Origin: Streptomyces albus subsp. albus
GTDB lineage: Bacteria > Actinomycetota > Actinomycetes > Streptomycetales > Streptomycetaceae
Assembly: GCF_000725885.1 (NCBI RefSeq)
Contig: NZ_JODR01000011.1
Coordinates: forward strand, 124,001-188,000
Length of the DNA stretch: 64,000 nucleotides
Direction of reading: 5' to 3'
Below are positions 1 through 9,375 of this stretch, in pieces. The position numbers and the translations under genes are program-made. Numbering within the stretch: the stretch's first letter is position 1; every line of letters begins with the position of its first letter. The notes under the pieces are model-generated. The model saw only the letters and a program-made list of their open reading frames with translations, did no database searches and was not told the origin of the DNA.

Positions 1-100
1 CCTCGGGGACGAACGCGGACCGGTACCACGCGTGCAGCCGCTCGGGGTCCGTGCTCCCCAGCACGATGCCGCCCACCCGGGGGTTCCTCCGCTCCGTCAT
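1..100 (-). CDS. VOC/glyoxalase-like protein, N-terminal fragment
   Basis: The reverse strand opens with ATG at 100 and reads 33 residues off the window edge. The visible part, with GGIVLGSTDPERLHAWYRSA, matches the first beta-alpha unit of vicinal-oxygen-chelate (glyoxalase/bleomycin-resistance) proteins, where a strand is followed by a D-x-x-R-hx-x-WY helix. No metal ligand is visible, so neither enzyme activity nor substrate can be stated. It is divergent from the phosphatase gene that starts at 390. The 289 bases between the two show nothing else recognisable. Confidence 0.5.
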   Translation of the reverse strand, partial: MTERRNPRVGGIVLGSTDPERLHAWYRSAFVPE

Positions 101-389
101 CACGTACTGCCTCCCGCACTCCGGTGGCGCCGGGCCCTGTGCACCGGCACTCACAGGACCGACCGGCCGCGGCGCGGAAACTCATCGCTCGGTCCGGATT
201 TTCCCGGGGACGGGTGATGCGGGACACCCGGCGCCCCGCCCGGCCTGCGGTACGGTGACCACCCGCGGAACCCGGATCCCGGCTGACGGAACGCGGGCTC
301 CGCCCCGGGGACGCGGCACGGAAACCGGCCGAGCCGGCGCGGTCCCCGGCGGGGGCGGCCGGCGGGCCCCGCACAGAACCAGGACCGTC

Positions 390-1568
390 GTGGACAGATT
401 CGCCGCCTTCCAGCAGGAGCTGCGCTCCGCGCCTCCGCACGCCCTGGTCTCCGTGGCCGCCGAACACCTGCACGCGTGGTACGGCGCGGGCCGGGTCGAG
501 GTCCGGATGATCGACTACGGCATGACGTCCCTCCAGCGGGTGGAGAACGAGGCACCGGGGAGCGACGCGGTGCCGGTGCACGACAGTGCGCAGGGGCGGG
601 CGTTCGGTGCGCAGGAGCCGTACCCGGTCTGTGACGTGGACGGCAATGTCGTCGTCCATCTGCCGCTGACCATCCGCGGCGACCGGCTGGGCACCGTGTC
701 GATTCAGCTGCCGGACGGTGCCGAGGTCCGGCCGCTGCTGCCGAAGCTGCGTGAGGTGTGCGAGGCGCTCGGGCACGAGATCGTCGTCGCCGAACGGGAC
801 ACCGATCTGTTCCTGCTGGCCCGCCGCGTCACCCGGCTCACGCTGGCGGCGGAGATGCAGTGGCAGCTGCTGCCGGGCCGCTCCTGTGTGCGTCCCGAGT
901 TCGAGGTCGGCGCCCATCTGGAGCCCGCCTACGCCGTCTTCGGCGACACCTTCGACTGGGAGGCGTCCGACCGCTATCTGACGCTGAGCGTCACCAACGG
1001 CATGGGGGAGGGCATGGACGCCGCCCTGCTGACCAGTCTGGCGGCCGGCGCGCTGCGCAACGCCCGCCGGGCCGGGCTCGACCTCGCCGGCCAGGCCACC
1101 TTGGCCGATCAGGCCGTCTACGCGCAGCACCAGGGGTCGGCGTATGTGTCGGTACTGCTGGTGCGGGTCGAGCTGGCCACCGGCAAGGTGGAGGTGGTGG
1201 ACGCGGGTTCGCCGCAGATGTGGCGGCTGCGGGGCGGGCGCACGGTCGAGCGGATCGACTTCGACCACCAGTTGCCGCTGGGCATGTTCGAGGACACCGT
1301 CTACCGGGAGGAGCACTTCACGGTGCTGCCCGGGGACCGGCTGCTGCTGGGCAGCGACGGCGTCTACGAGACCCCGGGCGCGGGCGGCGAGAAGTACGGC
1401 GAGCGTGCCCTGGCCCGCTCGCTGACCGCCAACCGGCTGCTGCCGGCCAGCCAGGTTCCCGTGGCGATACTGCGGGAGCTGGCCGACTACCGCGCGGAGC
1501 GACCGCTTGAGGACGATGCGCTGGTCATGTGCCTGGACTGGCACGGGCGGCCGGAGCGGGACGGCTGA
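390..1568 (+). CDS. SpoIIE/PP2C-type serine phosphatase with N-terminal sensor-like domain
   Basis: A 392-residue protein. I use GTG at 390, six bases after AGGA, because the frame upstream has no family-like sequence although it stays open back to 51. Residues 1-140 look like a GAF-like sensor. Residues 150-385 are the SpoIIE phosphatase fold, with FGDTFDW (D186), TNGMGEGMDAALL, LLLGSDGVYE and LEDDALV. Such enzymes dephosphorylate STAS anti-sigma antagonists or other phosphoserine proteins in the cytosol. The second metal-ligand motif, normally DGMG or DVSG, is NGMG here (N203), so activity may be altered. No partner gene is adjacent. The sigI/STAS/HATPase module lies about 10 kb away and could be a client, but that is speculation. 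Confidence 0.8.
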   Translation: MDRFAAFQQELRSAPPHALVSVAAEHLHAWYGAGRVEVRMIDYGMTSLQRVENEAPGSDAVPVHDSAQGRAFGAQEPYPVCDVDGNVVVHLPLTIRGDRLGTVSIQLPDGAEVRPLLPKLREVCEALGHEIVVAERDTDLFLLARRVTRLTLAAEMQWQLLPGRSCVRPEFEVGAHLEPAYAVFGDTFDWEASDRYLTLSVTNGMGEGMDAALLTSLAAGALRNARRAGLDLAGQATLADQAVYAQHQGSAYVSVLLVRVELATGKVEVVDAGSPQMWRLRGGRTVERIDFDHQLPLGMFEDTVYREEHFTVLPGDRLLLGSDGVYETPGAGGEKYGERALARSLTANRLLPASQVPVAILRELADYRAERPLEDDALVMCLDWHGRPERDG

Positions 1569-1676
1569 GCCGCCGTCCCGCCCGGCGGGGGACCTGCGCG
1601 TCCTGTGCCCCTCGTACGCGCTGCCGCCCGGTCCGCGGGCCGGTGGCGGGGACCCGTCCGGCCGCCCTCCGCCCCG

Positions 1677-2600
1677 TCAGCCGGTGCTGTCCGGTTGGCG
1701 GGGCGCGACGACGGCGTCGGAGAGCGCCGCGAACTCCTCGTCGGTCAGCCGGATGCGGGCCGCCTCGGTGTTCTCCTCCAGATGGGCGACCCGCGAGGTG
1801 CCGGGGATGGGCAGCATCACGGGGGAGCGGCGCAGCAGCCAGGCCAGGGCGAGCTGTGAGGGGGTGGCCTCGTGCTGCCGGGCGGCGGCGTCCAGCGGGC
1901 CGCCGGGGCGGGCCAGCTCGCCGGTGGCGATGGGGAACCAGGGGATGAACGCGAGGCTGTTCCCGCGCGCGGTCTCCTGCTCCGCGTACTCCAGTACGTC
2001 CTCGGCGCTGCGGTCGGCGAGGTTGTAGAGGTTCTGGACGGAGACGACGGTGGCCAGTTTCCTGGCCTCCTCCAGCTGGGCGACCGAGACCTCGGACAGC
2101 CCGATGAAGCGGATCTTGCCCTCCTGCTGGAGCAGGGAGAGTTCGCCGAGCTGGTCGGCGACCGGCACCTTGGGGTCGATGCGGTGCAGCTGGAACAGGT
2201 CGATGCGCTCCAGGCCCAGGTGGCGCAGGCTCAGCTCGCACTGCTGGCGCAGGTATTCGGGGCGTCCGACCGGCCGCCAGTCGTCGGGTCCCGCGCGGGT
2301 CAGCCCGGCCTTGGTGGCGATGACCAGGTCGTCGGGGTAGGGGTGCAGGGCTTCGCGGATCAGGCGTTCGCTCACGAACGGGCCGTAGGAGTCGGCCGTG
2401 TCGATGAAGTCGACGCCCAGGTCGACGGCGCGGCGCAGTACCCGGACGGCCTCGCCGGGGTCGCGCGGCTCACCCCAGACGCCGGGTCCGGTCAGCTGCA
2501 TCGCGCCGTAGCCGAGCCGGTTGACGGGCAGTTCGCCGCCCAGGCGGAAGGTGCCGGAGGCGTCCGCGGGCCGGTCGTCGGAGGGTGGGCGGGTCGTCAT
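1677..2600 (-). CDS. Aldo/keto reductase
   Basis: A 307-residue TIM-barrel NAD(P)H-dependent oxidoreductase. Start ATG at 2600 lies eight bases after GAGGGG; an earlier in-frame ATG at 2645 would overlap the previous gene's stop and has no good ribosome site. The catalytic tetrad is visible: Asp and Tyr in [10 protein letters not shown], Lys in VIATKAG, His in FQLHRID. The C-terminal [12 protein letters not shown] stretch fits cofactor binding. It follows the DJ-1-like gene by 37 bases on the same strand, so the two are probably cotranscribed. A reductase next to a DJ-1 protein suggests aldehyde or ketoaldehyde detoxification, which is inferred from context only. Confidence 0.88.
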   Translation of the reverse strand: MTTRPPSDDRPADASGTFRLGGELPVNRLGYGAMQLTGPGVWGEPRDPGEAVRVLRRAVDLGVDFIDTADSYGPFVSERLIREALHPYPDDLVIATKAGLTRAGPDDWRPVGRPEYLRQQCELSLRHLGLERIDLFQLHRIDPKVPVADQLGELSLLQQEGKIRFIGLSEVSVAQLEEARKLATVVSVQNLYNLADRSAEDVLEYAEQETARGNSLAFIPWFPIATGELARPGGPLDAAARQHEATPSQLALAWLLRRSPVMLPIPGTSRVAHLEENTEAARIRLTDEEFAALSDAVVAPRQPDSTG

Positions 2601-2637
2601 CAATACGTTCCCCTCGTCGTGACGGTCGGTAGGGCTT

Positions 2638-3351
2638 TCAGCCAAGCATCTTGATGACCTCCGCCGCCACGGGGCCCGCGGAGGCCGGGTTCTGGCCGCT
2701 GACCAGGTTGCCGTCCACCACCACGTGCGGCTCCCAGGGGGCGCCCTCGTCGAAGTGGGCGCCCGCCTCCACCAGCCGGTCCTGGAGCAGCCATTTGGCC
2801 TTGGCGGCCAGGCCGGTCTGCTGTTCCTCGGCGTTGGTGAAGCCGGTCAGCCGGCGGCCGTGCACCGCGCTGGCGCCCTGCTGGGTGTGGGCGGCCAGCA
2901 GCGCGGCGGGGCCGTGGCAGACGATGCCCAGCGGCCTGCCGGACTCCAGGGTGCGGACCAGCAGGGTGCCCGAGTCGCTGTCGGTGGCCAGGTCCTCCAT
3001 GGGGCCGTGGCCGCCCGGGTAGAAGACGGCGTCGAAGCCGGCGGGGCCGCCGCCGCTGTCGATGCGGACGTCCTCGACGCTCAGCGGCTGTCCCAGCTCG
3101 ACGAAGGCGTCGAGTCCCTGGGCCACCCGGTCGGCGGCCTCCTGGGAGCCGTTCGCCTCCGCGGAGAGGCTGGCCTGGTCGACGCTGGGCACCACTCCGC
3201 CGGGGGTGGCGACCGTGATCCGGTGGCCTGCCGCCTTGAACGCCTCGTAGGGGGTGACCGCCTCGTCGGCCCAGAAGCCGGTGGGGTGCTGGGTGCCGTC
3301 GGCGAGGGTCCAGTGCTGGGCGCCGGTCAGCACAAAAAGGATCTGCGACAT
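2638..3351 (-). CDS. DJ-1/PfpI family protein (type 1 glutamine amidotransferase-like)
   Basis: A 237-residue cytosolic protein starting at ATG 3351 after GGAGAACG. It has the DJ-1/PfpI fold: [26 protein letters not shown], and the nucleophile elbow [10 protein letters not shown] with the conserved Cys. The length and the early [15 protein letters not shown] segment resemble the Hsp31/glyoxalase III subgroup, which converts methylglyoxal to lactate or acts as a chaperone or deglycase. It is first in a two-gene unit with the aldo/keto reductase. It is divergent from hutU, and the intergenic region holds a perfect inverted repeat closer to hutU. Confidence 0.85.
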   Translation of the reverse strand: MSQILFVLTGAQHWTLADGTQHPTGFWADEAVTPYEAFKAAGHRITVATPGGVVPSVDQASLSAEANGSQEAADRVAQGLDAFVELGQPLSVEDVRIDSGGGPAGFDAVFYPGGHGPMEDLATDSDSGTLLVRTLESGRPLGIVCHGPAALLAAHTQQGASAVHGRRLTGFTNAEEQQTGLAAKAKWLLQDRLVEAGAHFDEGAPWEPHVVVDGNLVSGQNPASAGPVAAEVIKMLG

Positions 3352-3583
3352 GTCGTTCTCCGGGCTGTGGGGGCTGGATGTGCGGTTTCGGGTTCGCGGG
3401 GGTGTGGGGGAGATGTACCGCGCGGGAGCGCGCTGACGTGCGGTACCCGGGGGGTCCCATCCGTATGCCGGACCGCCGGTGGGCTTTTCGGCGAACCGGG
3501 ACGTGCCGGTCCCCCGGGCACCGGCCGGGAGGGGCCGCCCGGTGGATGTCCGGTGGATGTCCGTCCGGCGCACCCGTTGACTA

Positions 3584-3617
3584 GATCTATTCACTGCGTA
3601 TCGTTGGTGAATAGATC
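3584..3617. promoter_or_regulatory. Perfect 11-bp inverted repeat, candidate hut operator
   Basis: GATCTATTCAC at 3584-3594 and GTGAATAGATC at 3607-3617 are exact reverse complements separated by 12 bases. The element is AT-rich in GC-rich surroundings and ends 32 bases before the hutU ATG. A TTGACT box (3578-3583) and a TAGATC hexamer inside the right arm (3613-3618) suggest the promoter overlaps it, so a bound dimer would block transcription. No regulator gene is adjacent to the hut operon in this window. Confidence 0.55.
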
Positions 3618-3649
3618 CGATACGGCTGGAGTCGAGGAGGCAGGGTCAT

Positions 3650-5320
3650 ATGACCAGCACCGCGGGACCGCGCCCGGTCAGGGCACCGCGCGGCAGTGAG
3701 CTGAGCGCGCTCGGGTGGCAGCAGGAGGCCGCACTGCGGATGCTCCAGAACAACCTCGACCCCGAGGTCGCCGAGCACCCCGACAAACTCGTCGTCTACG
3801 GCGGCACCGGCAAGGCCGCCCGCGACTGGGCCTCCTTCGACGCGATGGTCCGCACCCTGCGCACCCTGCGCGGCGACGAGACGATGCTCGTCCAGTCCGG
3901 CCGGCCCGTCGGTGTGATGACCACCCACGAGTGGGCCCCGCGCGTACTGATCGCCAACTCCAACCTCGTCGGCGACTGGGCCAACTGGGAGGAGTTCCGC
4001 CGCCTCGAACAGCTCGGTCTGACGATGTACGGCCAGATGACGGCCGGCTCGTGGATCTACATCGGCACCCAGGGCATCCTCCAGGGCACCTACGAGACGT
4101 TCGCCGCCGTCGCCGCGAAGAGGTTCGGCGGAACACTGGCCGGGACCATCACCCTGACGGCCGGACTCGGCGGCATGGGCGGCGCCCAGCCCCTCGCCGT
4201 CACCATGAACGACGGCGTGGCCATCGTCGTCGAGTGCGACCCCTCCCGCATCGAGCGCCGCATCGACCACGGCTACCTCGACGTCCGCGCCGAGGACACC
4301 GCCGAGGCCCTGCGGCTGGCGGTCGAGGCCCGCGACGCCCGCCGGCCGCTGTCCATCGGCCTGCTGGGCAACGCCGCCGAGGTCCTGCCCCGGCTGCTGG
4401 CCGAGGGCGCGCCCATCGACATCGTCACCGACCAGACCTCCGCCCACGACCCGCTGTCCTACCTGCCGGTCGGCGTCGATTTCGCGGACATGGCCGCCTA
4501 CGCCGCCGAGAAGCCCGCCGACTTCACCCGCCGCGCCCGCGAGTCCATGGCCGCCCACGTCGAGGCCATGGTCGGCTTCCAGGACGCGGGCGCCGAGGTC
4601 TTCGACTACGGCAACTCCCTGCGCGGCGAGGCACAGCTCGCCGGATACGCGCGCGCGTTCGACTTCCCCGGTTTCGTCCCCGCCTACATCCGCCCCCTCT
4701 TCTGCGAGGGCAAGGGCCCCTTCCGCTGGGCCGCGCTCTCCGGCGACCCCGCCGACATCGCCGCCACCGACCGTGCCCTGCTGGAGCTGTTCCCCGAGAA
4801 CGAGTCCCTCGCCCGCTGGCTGCGGCTCGCCGGGGAACGCGTCCACTACCAGGGGCTGCCCGCGCGCATCTGCTGGCTCGGCTACGGCGAACGGGCCGCG
4901 GCCGGCGAGCGCTTCAACGACATGGTCGCCTCGGGTGAACTCGCGGCCCCGCTGGTGCTGGGCCGCGACCACCTCGACTGCGGCTCCGTCGCCTCCCCCT
5001 ACCGCGAGACCGAGGCCATGCGTGACGGCTCCGACGCCATCGCCGACTGGCCCATGCTCAACGCCATGCTCAACGTCGCCTCCGGTGCCTCCTGGGTCTC
5101 CCTCCACCACGGCGGCGGCGTCGGCATGGGACGCTCCCTGCACGCCGGGCAGGTCACCGTCGCCGACGGCAGCGCCCTGGCCGGTGAGAAGCTGCGCCGC
5201 GTCCTGACCAACGACCCCGGCACGGGCGTCATCCGCCACGTCGACGCCGGCTACCCCGAGGCCGAGGCCGTCGCCGCCTCCCGCGGCGTCCGCATCCCCA
5301 TGCGGGAGGGCGACCGGTGA
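3650..5320 (+). CDS. hutU: Urocanate hydratase (urocanase)
   Basis: A 556-residue, full-length enzyme that hydrates urocanate to 4-imidazolone-5-propionate using tightly bound NAD+, the second step of histidine degradation. ATG 3650 follows GAGGAGG by nine bases. The family decapeptide with the active-site cysteine is present as [10 protein letters not shown] (C408). Also conserved are [14 protein letters not shown] (about residues 170-183) for NAD binding, [12 protein letters not shown], and [10 protein letters not shown] near the C-terminus. It is the first gene of the hut operon, and its stop overlaps the next gene's GTG by four bases. A palindromic operator candidate lies just upstream. 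Histidine ammonia-lyase (hutH) is not in the window, as is usual when it is encoded elsewhere. Confidence 0.96.
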   Translation: MTSTAGPRPVRAPRGSELSALGWQQEAALRMLQNNLDPEVAEHPDKLVVYGGTGKAARDWASFDAMVRTLRTLRGDETMLVQSGRPVGVMTTHEWAPRVLIANSNLVGDWANWEEFRRLEQLGLTMYGQMTAGSWIYIGTQGILQGTYETFAAVAAKRFGGTLAGTITLTAGLGGMGGAQPLAVTMNDGVAIVVECDPSRIERRIDHGYLDVRAEDTAEALRLAVEARDARRPLSIGLLGNAAEVLPRLLAEGAPIDIVTDQTSAHDPLSYLPVGVDFADMAAYAAEKPADFTRRARESMAAHVEAMVGFQDAGAEVFDYGNSLRGEAQLAGYARAFDFPGFVPAYIRPLFCEGKGPFRWAALSGDPADIAATDRALLELFPENESLARWLRLAGERVHYQGLPARICWLGYGERAAAGERFNDMVASGELAAPLVLGRDHLDCGSVASPYRETEAMRDGSDAIADWPMLNAMLNVASGASWVSLHHGGGVGMGRSLHAGQVTVADGSALAGEKLRRVLTNDPGTGVIRHVDAGYPEAEAVAASRGVRIPMREGDR

Positions 5321-6600
5321 GCTCGCACGACAGGGAGCGGCCCGGTACCGCCGCGCCCGCCCGGCGGGCCTCCTCGCGAGGGGACGGCTTCCACGCCATG
5401 TGGAAGGAGCTGCTGCCGATCGGCAGGGCGGGCAGCGGCGGCTACCGGCGGTTCGCCTGGACGGGGCCCGACGCCGAGTGCCGGGCGTGGTTCCGCGCCC
5501 AGGCCGAGGCGCGCGGCCTGGCCTACGAGGTGGACGCCAACGGCAACCAGTGGGCGTGGGCCGGTGACAAGGACGCGGGCGACGCCGTGGTGACCGGCTC
5601 CCACCTGGACTCCGTCCCCGACGGCGGCGCCTTCGACGGCCCGCTCGGCGTCATCTCCGCGTTCGCCGCGCACGACGAGCTGCGCGCCCGCGGCGTCACC
5701 TTCCGCCGGCCCTTCGCGGTCGTCAACTTCGCCGACGAGGAGGGCGCCCGCTTCGGCGTCGCCTGCGTGGGCTCCCGGCTGCTGACGGGCTCCCTCACCC
5801 GCGAGGGCGCCCACGCGCTGCGGGACGCGGAGGGGATCTCTCTACCGCAGGCGATGGAGGCGGCCGGCCACGACCCGGGCGCCCTGGGCCCCGAACCGGA
5901 ACGCCTGGCCCGCATCGGCGCGTTCGTGGAGCTCCACATCGAGCAGGGCCGCACCCTGGCGGCGGCCTCCGACAGCGCGGCGGCCGGCTCCCACCGGATC
6001 GCGGTCGCCTCGGCGATCTGGCCGCACGGCCGCTGGCGGTTCGACTTCCGCGGGGAGGCCAACCACGCGGGCACCACCCGGCTGGAGGACCGCCGGGACC
6101 CGATGCTCACCTATGCGAACACGGTGCTGGCCGCCCGCAAGAAGGCCCGGCTGGCGGGTGCGCTGGCCACGTTCGGCAAGGTGACGGTGGAGCCGAACGG
6201 CGTCAACGCGGTGCCCTCGCGGGTCAGCGGCTGGCTCGACTCGCGGGCTCCGGACGAGGAGACGCTGGCGTCCGTGGTGGCGCAGATCGAGACGGCGGCG
6301 GCCGAGCGCGGCGGGCGCGACGGGGTGGCCGTCGAGGTGACACGGGAGTCGGCGACCCCGCTGGTCGAGTTCGACCACGCGCTGCGCGACCGGCTGGTGG
6401 AACTGCTCGGGGGACAGGTGCCGGTGCTGCCGACCGGCGCCGGACACGACGCGGGTATTTTGTCCGCTTCGGTGCCCACGGCCATGCTGTACGTCCGGAA
6501 CCCGACCGGCGTCTCGCACTCACCCGCCGAGTTCGCCGAGGAGGACGACTGTGCGGCGGGCGTCGTGGCGCTCGCCGACGTACTGGAGGGCCTGGTGTGA
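5317..6600 (+). CDS. M20-family amidohydrolase (allantoate amidohydrolase-like), probable N-formylglutamate hydrolase of the hut pathway
   Basis: A 427-residue zinc amidohydrolase of the allantoate amidohydrolase/beta-ureidopropionase/hydantoinase family. The GTG start overlaps the hutU stop (GTGA). Metal-site motifs are [11 protein letters not shown] (His, Asp), [11 protein letters not shown] (Glu pair), ELHIEQG (His) and a late GHDAGILS (His); GEANHAGTT belongs to the lid domain. Homologues are usually named allantoate amidohydrolase, but here it is translationally coupled between hutU and hutF. Because hutF yields N-formylglutamate and no hutG is present, the likely job is removal of the formyl group to give glutamate and formate. 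That assignment is inferred from context; family and fold are clear. Confidence 0.85.
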   Translation: MSSHDRERPGTAAPARRASSRGDGFHAMWKELLPIGRAGSGGYRRFAWTGPDAECRAWFRAQAEARGLAYEVDANGNQWAWAGDKDAGDAVVTGSHLDSVPDGGAFDGPLGVISAFAAHDELRARGVTFRRPFAVVNFADEEGARFGVACVGSRLLTGSLTREGAHALRDAEGISLPQAMEAAGHDPGALGPEPERLARIGAFVELHIEQGRTLAAASDSAAAGSHRIAVASAIWPHGRWRFDFRGEANHAGTTRLEDRRDPMLTYANTVLAARKKARLAGALATFGKVTVEPNGVNAVPSRVSGWLDSRAPDEETLASVVAQIETAAAERGGRDGVAVEVTRESATPLVEFDHALRDRLVELLGGQVPVLPTGAGHDAGILSASVPTAMLYVRNPTGVSHSPAEFAEEDDCAAGVVALADVLEGLV

Positions 6601-8012
6601 CGACGAGGACGAGGACGAACCCCAACGCCACCGGGCCCGCCCCCGGTGACGCCCCGGCCGAGAAGGTCTACTGGTGCGAACTGGCCTGGCTCAACGGCAC
6701 CGTCGAACCGCAGGTCGTGCTGGAGGTGACCGGACAGGGCAGGCTCGGCGCCATCCGCACGGCCGTCGGGACGCCCCCGCCCGGCGCCACCGTGCTGCGC
6801 GGTCTCACCCTGCCGGGCCTGGCCAACGCGCACTCGCACGCCTTCCACCGGGCCCTGCGCGGCACCGTCCAGGTCGGCTCGGGGACGTTCTGGACGTGGC
6901 GCGACAGCATGTACCAGACCGCCGCCCGGCTCACCCCGGACAGCTACTACACGCTGGCCCGCGCCGTGTACGCCGAGATGGCACTGGCCGGCATCACCTG
7001 TGTGGGTGAATTCCACTATCTGCACCACGGTCCGGGCGGGGAACGGTACGACGACCCCAACGCGATGAGCCACGCCCTGGTCGCCGCGGCGGCCGACGCG
7101 GGCATCCGCATCACCCTGCTGGACACCGCCTACCTGGCCTCCGGCATCGGCCGCAAGGGACGCGGCGAGGCGCCGACGCGGCAGCAGCTGCGCTTCAGCG
7201 ACGGCACCGCACAGGCGTGGGCCGAACGCGTCTCCGCCTTCCGGCCCCAGGGCGACCACGTGCGCACCGGGGCGGCCGTGCACTCCGTACGCGCCGTCCC
7301 GGCCCGCGAGCTGGGCACCGTCGCGCAGTGGGCCGAGGAGCGCGGCGCACCCCTCCACGTCCACCTGTCCGAGCAGACCGCCGAGAACGAGGCCTGTCTG
7401 GGCGTGCACGGCATGACGCCGACCGCGCTGCTGGCCGAGCACGGCGTGCTCACACCGCGCACCACCGCCGTCCACGCCACCCACCTCGACAAGGACGACA
7501 TCCGCCGGATCGGCCGGTCGGGCACCGGCGTGTGCATGTGCCCCACCACCGAACGCGACCTGGCGGACGGCATCGGCCCCGCCCCCGCGCTCGACCGCGC
7601 GGGCGCCGCACTGTCGCTGGGCAGCGACAGCCACGCCGTCATCGACCTGTTCGAAGAGGCCCGCGCGCTGGAGCTCGACGAACGCCTCGCCAGCCGCACC
7701 CGCGGCCACTGGACCGCCGGGCAGCTGCTGCGCGCGGCGACCGAGGGCGGGCACACCGCACTGGGCTGGCCCGAGTCGAGCCGGCTGGAGACCGGCGCCC
7801 TGGCCGACTTCACCACCGTGGGACTCGACTCGGTCCGCACGGCCGGGCCCGTCCCCCGGCTCGCCGCCGAGGTGGCCGTGTTCGCCGCCACGGCCGCCGA
7901 CGTACGGCACACCGTGGTGGGGGGCCGGCACATCGTGCGCGACGGCGCCCACACCCTGGTGGACGACGTGCCCGGCGCCCTCGCCCACGCCATCGCCGCC
8001 CTCCGCCCCTGA
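6597..8012 (+). CDS. hutF: Formimidoylglutamate deiminase
   Basis: A 471-residue amidohydrolase-superfamily enzyme that hydrolyses N-formimidoyl-L-glutamate to N-formyl-L-glutamate and ammonia. The GTG start overlaps the previous stop by four bases. Metal-site motifs are [13 protein letters not shown] (H-x-H), [12 protein letters not shown] (His), VHATHL (His) and [11 protein letters not shown] (Asp). [13 protein letters not shown] near the N-terminus is the small beta domain. Its position between the M20 enzyme and hutI fits a five-step histidine pathway. It is followed by a strong GC-rich hairpin before hutI. Confidence 0.93.
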   Translation: MTTRTRTNPNATGPAPGDAPAEKVYWCELAWLNGTVEPQVVLEVTGQGRLGAIRTAVGTPPPGATVLRGLTLPGLANAHSHAFHRALRGTVQVGSGTFWTWRDSMYQTAARLTPDSYYTLARAVYAEMALAGITCVGEFHYLHHGPGGERYDDPNAMSHALVAAAADAGIRITLLDTAYLASGIGRKGRGEAPTRQQLRFSDGTAQAWAERVSAFRPQGDHVRTGAAVHSVRAVPARELGTVAQWAEERGAPLHVHLSEQTAENEACLGVHGMTPTALLAEHGVLTPRTTAVHATHLDKDDIRRIGRSGTGVCMCPTTERDLADGIGPAPALDRAGAALSLGSDSHAVIDLFEEARALELDERLASRTRGHWTAGQLLRAATEGGHTALGWPESSRLETGALADFTTVGLDSVRTAGPVPRLAAEVAVFAATAADVRHTVVGGRHIVRDGAHTLVDDVPGALAHAIAALRP

Positions 8013-8024
8013 CCCCGGGCCCGG

Positions 8025-8065
8025 CCCCGCCCCCTCGGGAAGCGGAACCCCGCGAGGGGGCGGGG
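8025..8065 (+). promoter_or_regulatory. 13-bp stem-loop between hutF and hutI
   Basis: CCCCGCCCCCTCG (8025-8037) and CGAGGGGGCGGGG (8053-8065) are exact complements around a 15-base loop. It lies in the only real gap (91 bases) of the hut operon. With no T-run it may be a partial terminator, an RNA-processing or stabilising element, or simply a REP-like palindrome. hutI has its own AAGGA ribosome site at 8092-8096. Confidence 0.5.
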
Positions 8066-8103
8066 ACGGGCGCCCGGGACCACCCGCCGCACAAGGACAC
8101 CCC

Positions 8104-9300
8104 ATGCCGCACACCAGCACGGTCCTGACCAATATCGCCTCGCTCGTCACCAACGATCCCGCCCAGGGGGACGGAAGCCCGCTGGGGCTGATCGAGAACG
8201 CCGCCCTCGTCCTGGAGGGCGACAAGGTCGCCTGGGCCGGCCCCGCCGACCGGGCCCCGGCTGCCGACACGGTCGTCGACGCCGGCGGCGGAGCGGTCGT
8301 CCCGGGCTTCGTGGACAGCCACTCCCATCTGCTGTACGCGGGCGACCGCACCCAGGAGTTCAACGCCCGGATGTCCGGCCGCCCCTACACCGCAGGCGGC
8401 ATCCGCACCACCGTCAAGGCGACCCGCGAGGCGTCGGACGCCTCCCTCGCGGCGACCCTCACCGCCCACCTCGCCGAGATGCGGCGCCAGGGCACCACCA
8501 CGGTCGAGACCAAATCGGGCTACGGACTGACCCCCGAGCACGAGGCCCGGGCGCTGCGCGTGGCGGCCGAAGCGGGCGTGGACGAGGTCACCTACCTGGG
8601 CGCCCACGTGGTGCCGCCGGAGTACGCCGACGACCCGGACGGGTACACCGCGCTGGTGGCCGACCAGATGCTGCGGGCCTGCGCCCCCTACGCGCGCTGG
8701 GTGGACGTCTTCTGCGAGGAGGGCGCCTTCGACGGCGACCAGTCCCGCGCCATCCTGACGGCGGGCAAGGCCGCGGGTCTCACGCCCCGGGTGCACGCCA
8801 ACCAGCTCTCCTACGGGCCCGGCGTCCAGTTGGCGGTGGAGCTGGAGGCGGCGTCGGCCGACCACTGCACGCACCTGACCGACGCGGACATCGACGCGCT
8901 CGCGCACAGCGACACCGTGGCGACGCTGCTGCCCGGCTGCGAGTTCTCCACCCGGGCCGTCTATCCCGACGCGCGCCGCCTGCTCGACGCCGGTGCCACG
9001 GTCGCCCTGTCCACGGACTGCAACCCGGGCTCCTCGTACACGTCGTCGATGCCGTTCTGCATCGCGATCGCCGTACGGGAGATGAACATGACGCCGGACG
9101 AGGCCCTGTGGTCCGCGACGGCGGGCGGGGCGCGGGCGCTGCGGCGTACGGACGTGGGCCGGCTGGCACCGGGCTGCCGGGCGGACGTCGTGCTGCTGGA
9201 CGCCCCCTCGCACGTACACCTCTCCTACCGTCCGGGCGTGCCGCTGGTCGCCCAGGTGTGGCACCGGGGAGAGCGGGTGCCGGACGGGCGGCCCGTCTGA
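8104..9300 (+). CDS. hutI: Imidazolonepropionase
   Basis: A 398-residue metal-dependent amidohydrolase that opens the imidazolone ring to give N-formimidoyl-L-glutamate, the third step of histidine catabolism. ATG 8104 lies seven bases after AAGGA. Diagnostic segments are [14 protein letters not shown] (metal H-x-H), [10 protein letters not shown] (substrate loop), [10 protein letters not shown], and [16 protein letters not shown] with the metal Asp. The length is typical of the family. It is the last gene of the hut operon. The following 75 bases hold the operator and promoter of the exporter operon. Confidence 0.95.
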   Translation: MPHTSTVLTNIASLVTNDPAQGDGSPLGLIENAALVLEGDKVAWAGPADRAPAADTVVDAGGGAVVPGFVDSHSHLLYAGDRTQEFNARMSGRPYTAGGIRTTVKATREASDASLAATLTAHLAEMRRQGTTTVETKSGYGLTPEHEARALRVAAEAGVDEVTYLGAHVVPPEYADDPDGYTALVADQMLRACAPYARWVDVFCEEGAFDGDQSRAILTAGKAAGLTPRVHANQLSYGPGVQLAVELEAASADHCTHLTDADIDALAHSDTVATLLPGCEFSTRAVYPDARRLLDAGATVALSTDCNPGSSYTSSMPFCIAIAVREMNMTPDEALWSATAGGARALRRTDVGRLAPGCRADVVLLDAPSHVHLSYRPGVPLVAQVWHRGERVPDGRPV

Positions 9301-9327
9301 CGGACCCGTGTCCGCTGTCGGCGGGTA

Positions 9328-9360
9328 CTTGTACACTCACAAAGGTTGTGGAAGTACAAG
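9328..9360. promoter_or_regulatory. 33-bp nested palindrome, candidate MarR operator over the exporter promoter
   Basis: The arrangement is CTTGTAC-act-CACAA-agg-TTGTG-gaa-GTACAAG: two nested inverted repeats (7 bp and 5 bp) sharing one centre with equal 3-base spacers. A -10-like TACACT (9332-9337) lies inside the left arm, so occupancy would block transcription. The downstream operon ends with a MarR regulator, the expected ligand-responsive repressor. The palindrome also overlaps a possible upstream TTG start at 9346, which supports starting the exporter at TTG 9376. Confidence 0.7.
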
Positions 9361-9375
9361 CAAACGGGGGGCCCG

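Noticed and set aside
6111..8363. A 750-codon open frame antisense to the hut genes, and similar long antisense frames at 7810-9336, 9337-10920 and 62388-63902
   Set aside because: High third-position GC keeps antisense frames open in Streptomyces DNA. These encode low-complexity Gly/Arg/Val-rich sequences with no family signal, while the opposite frames match known enzymes.
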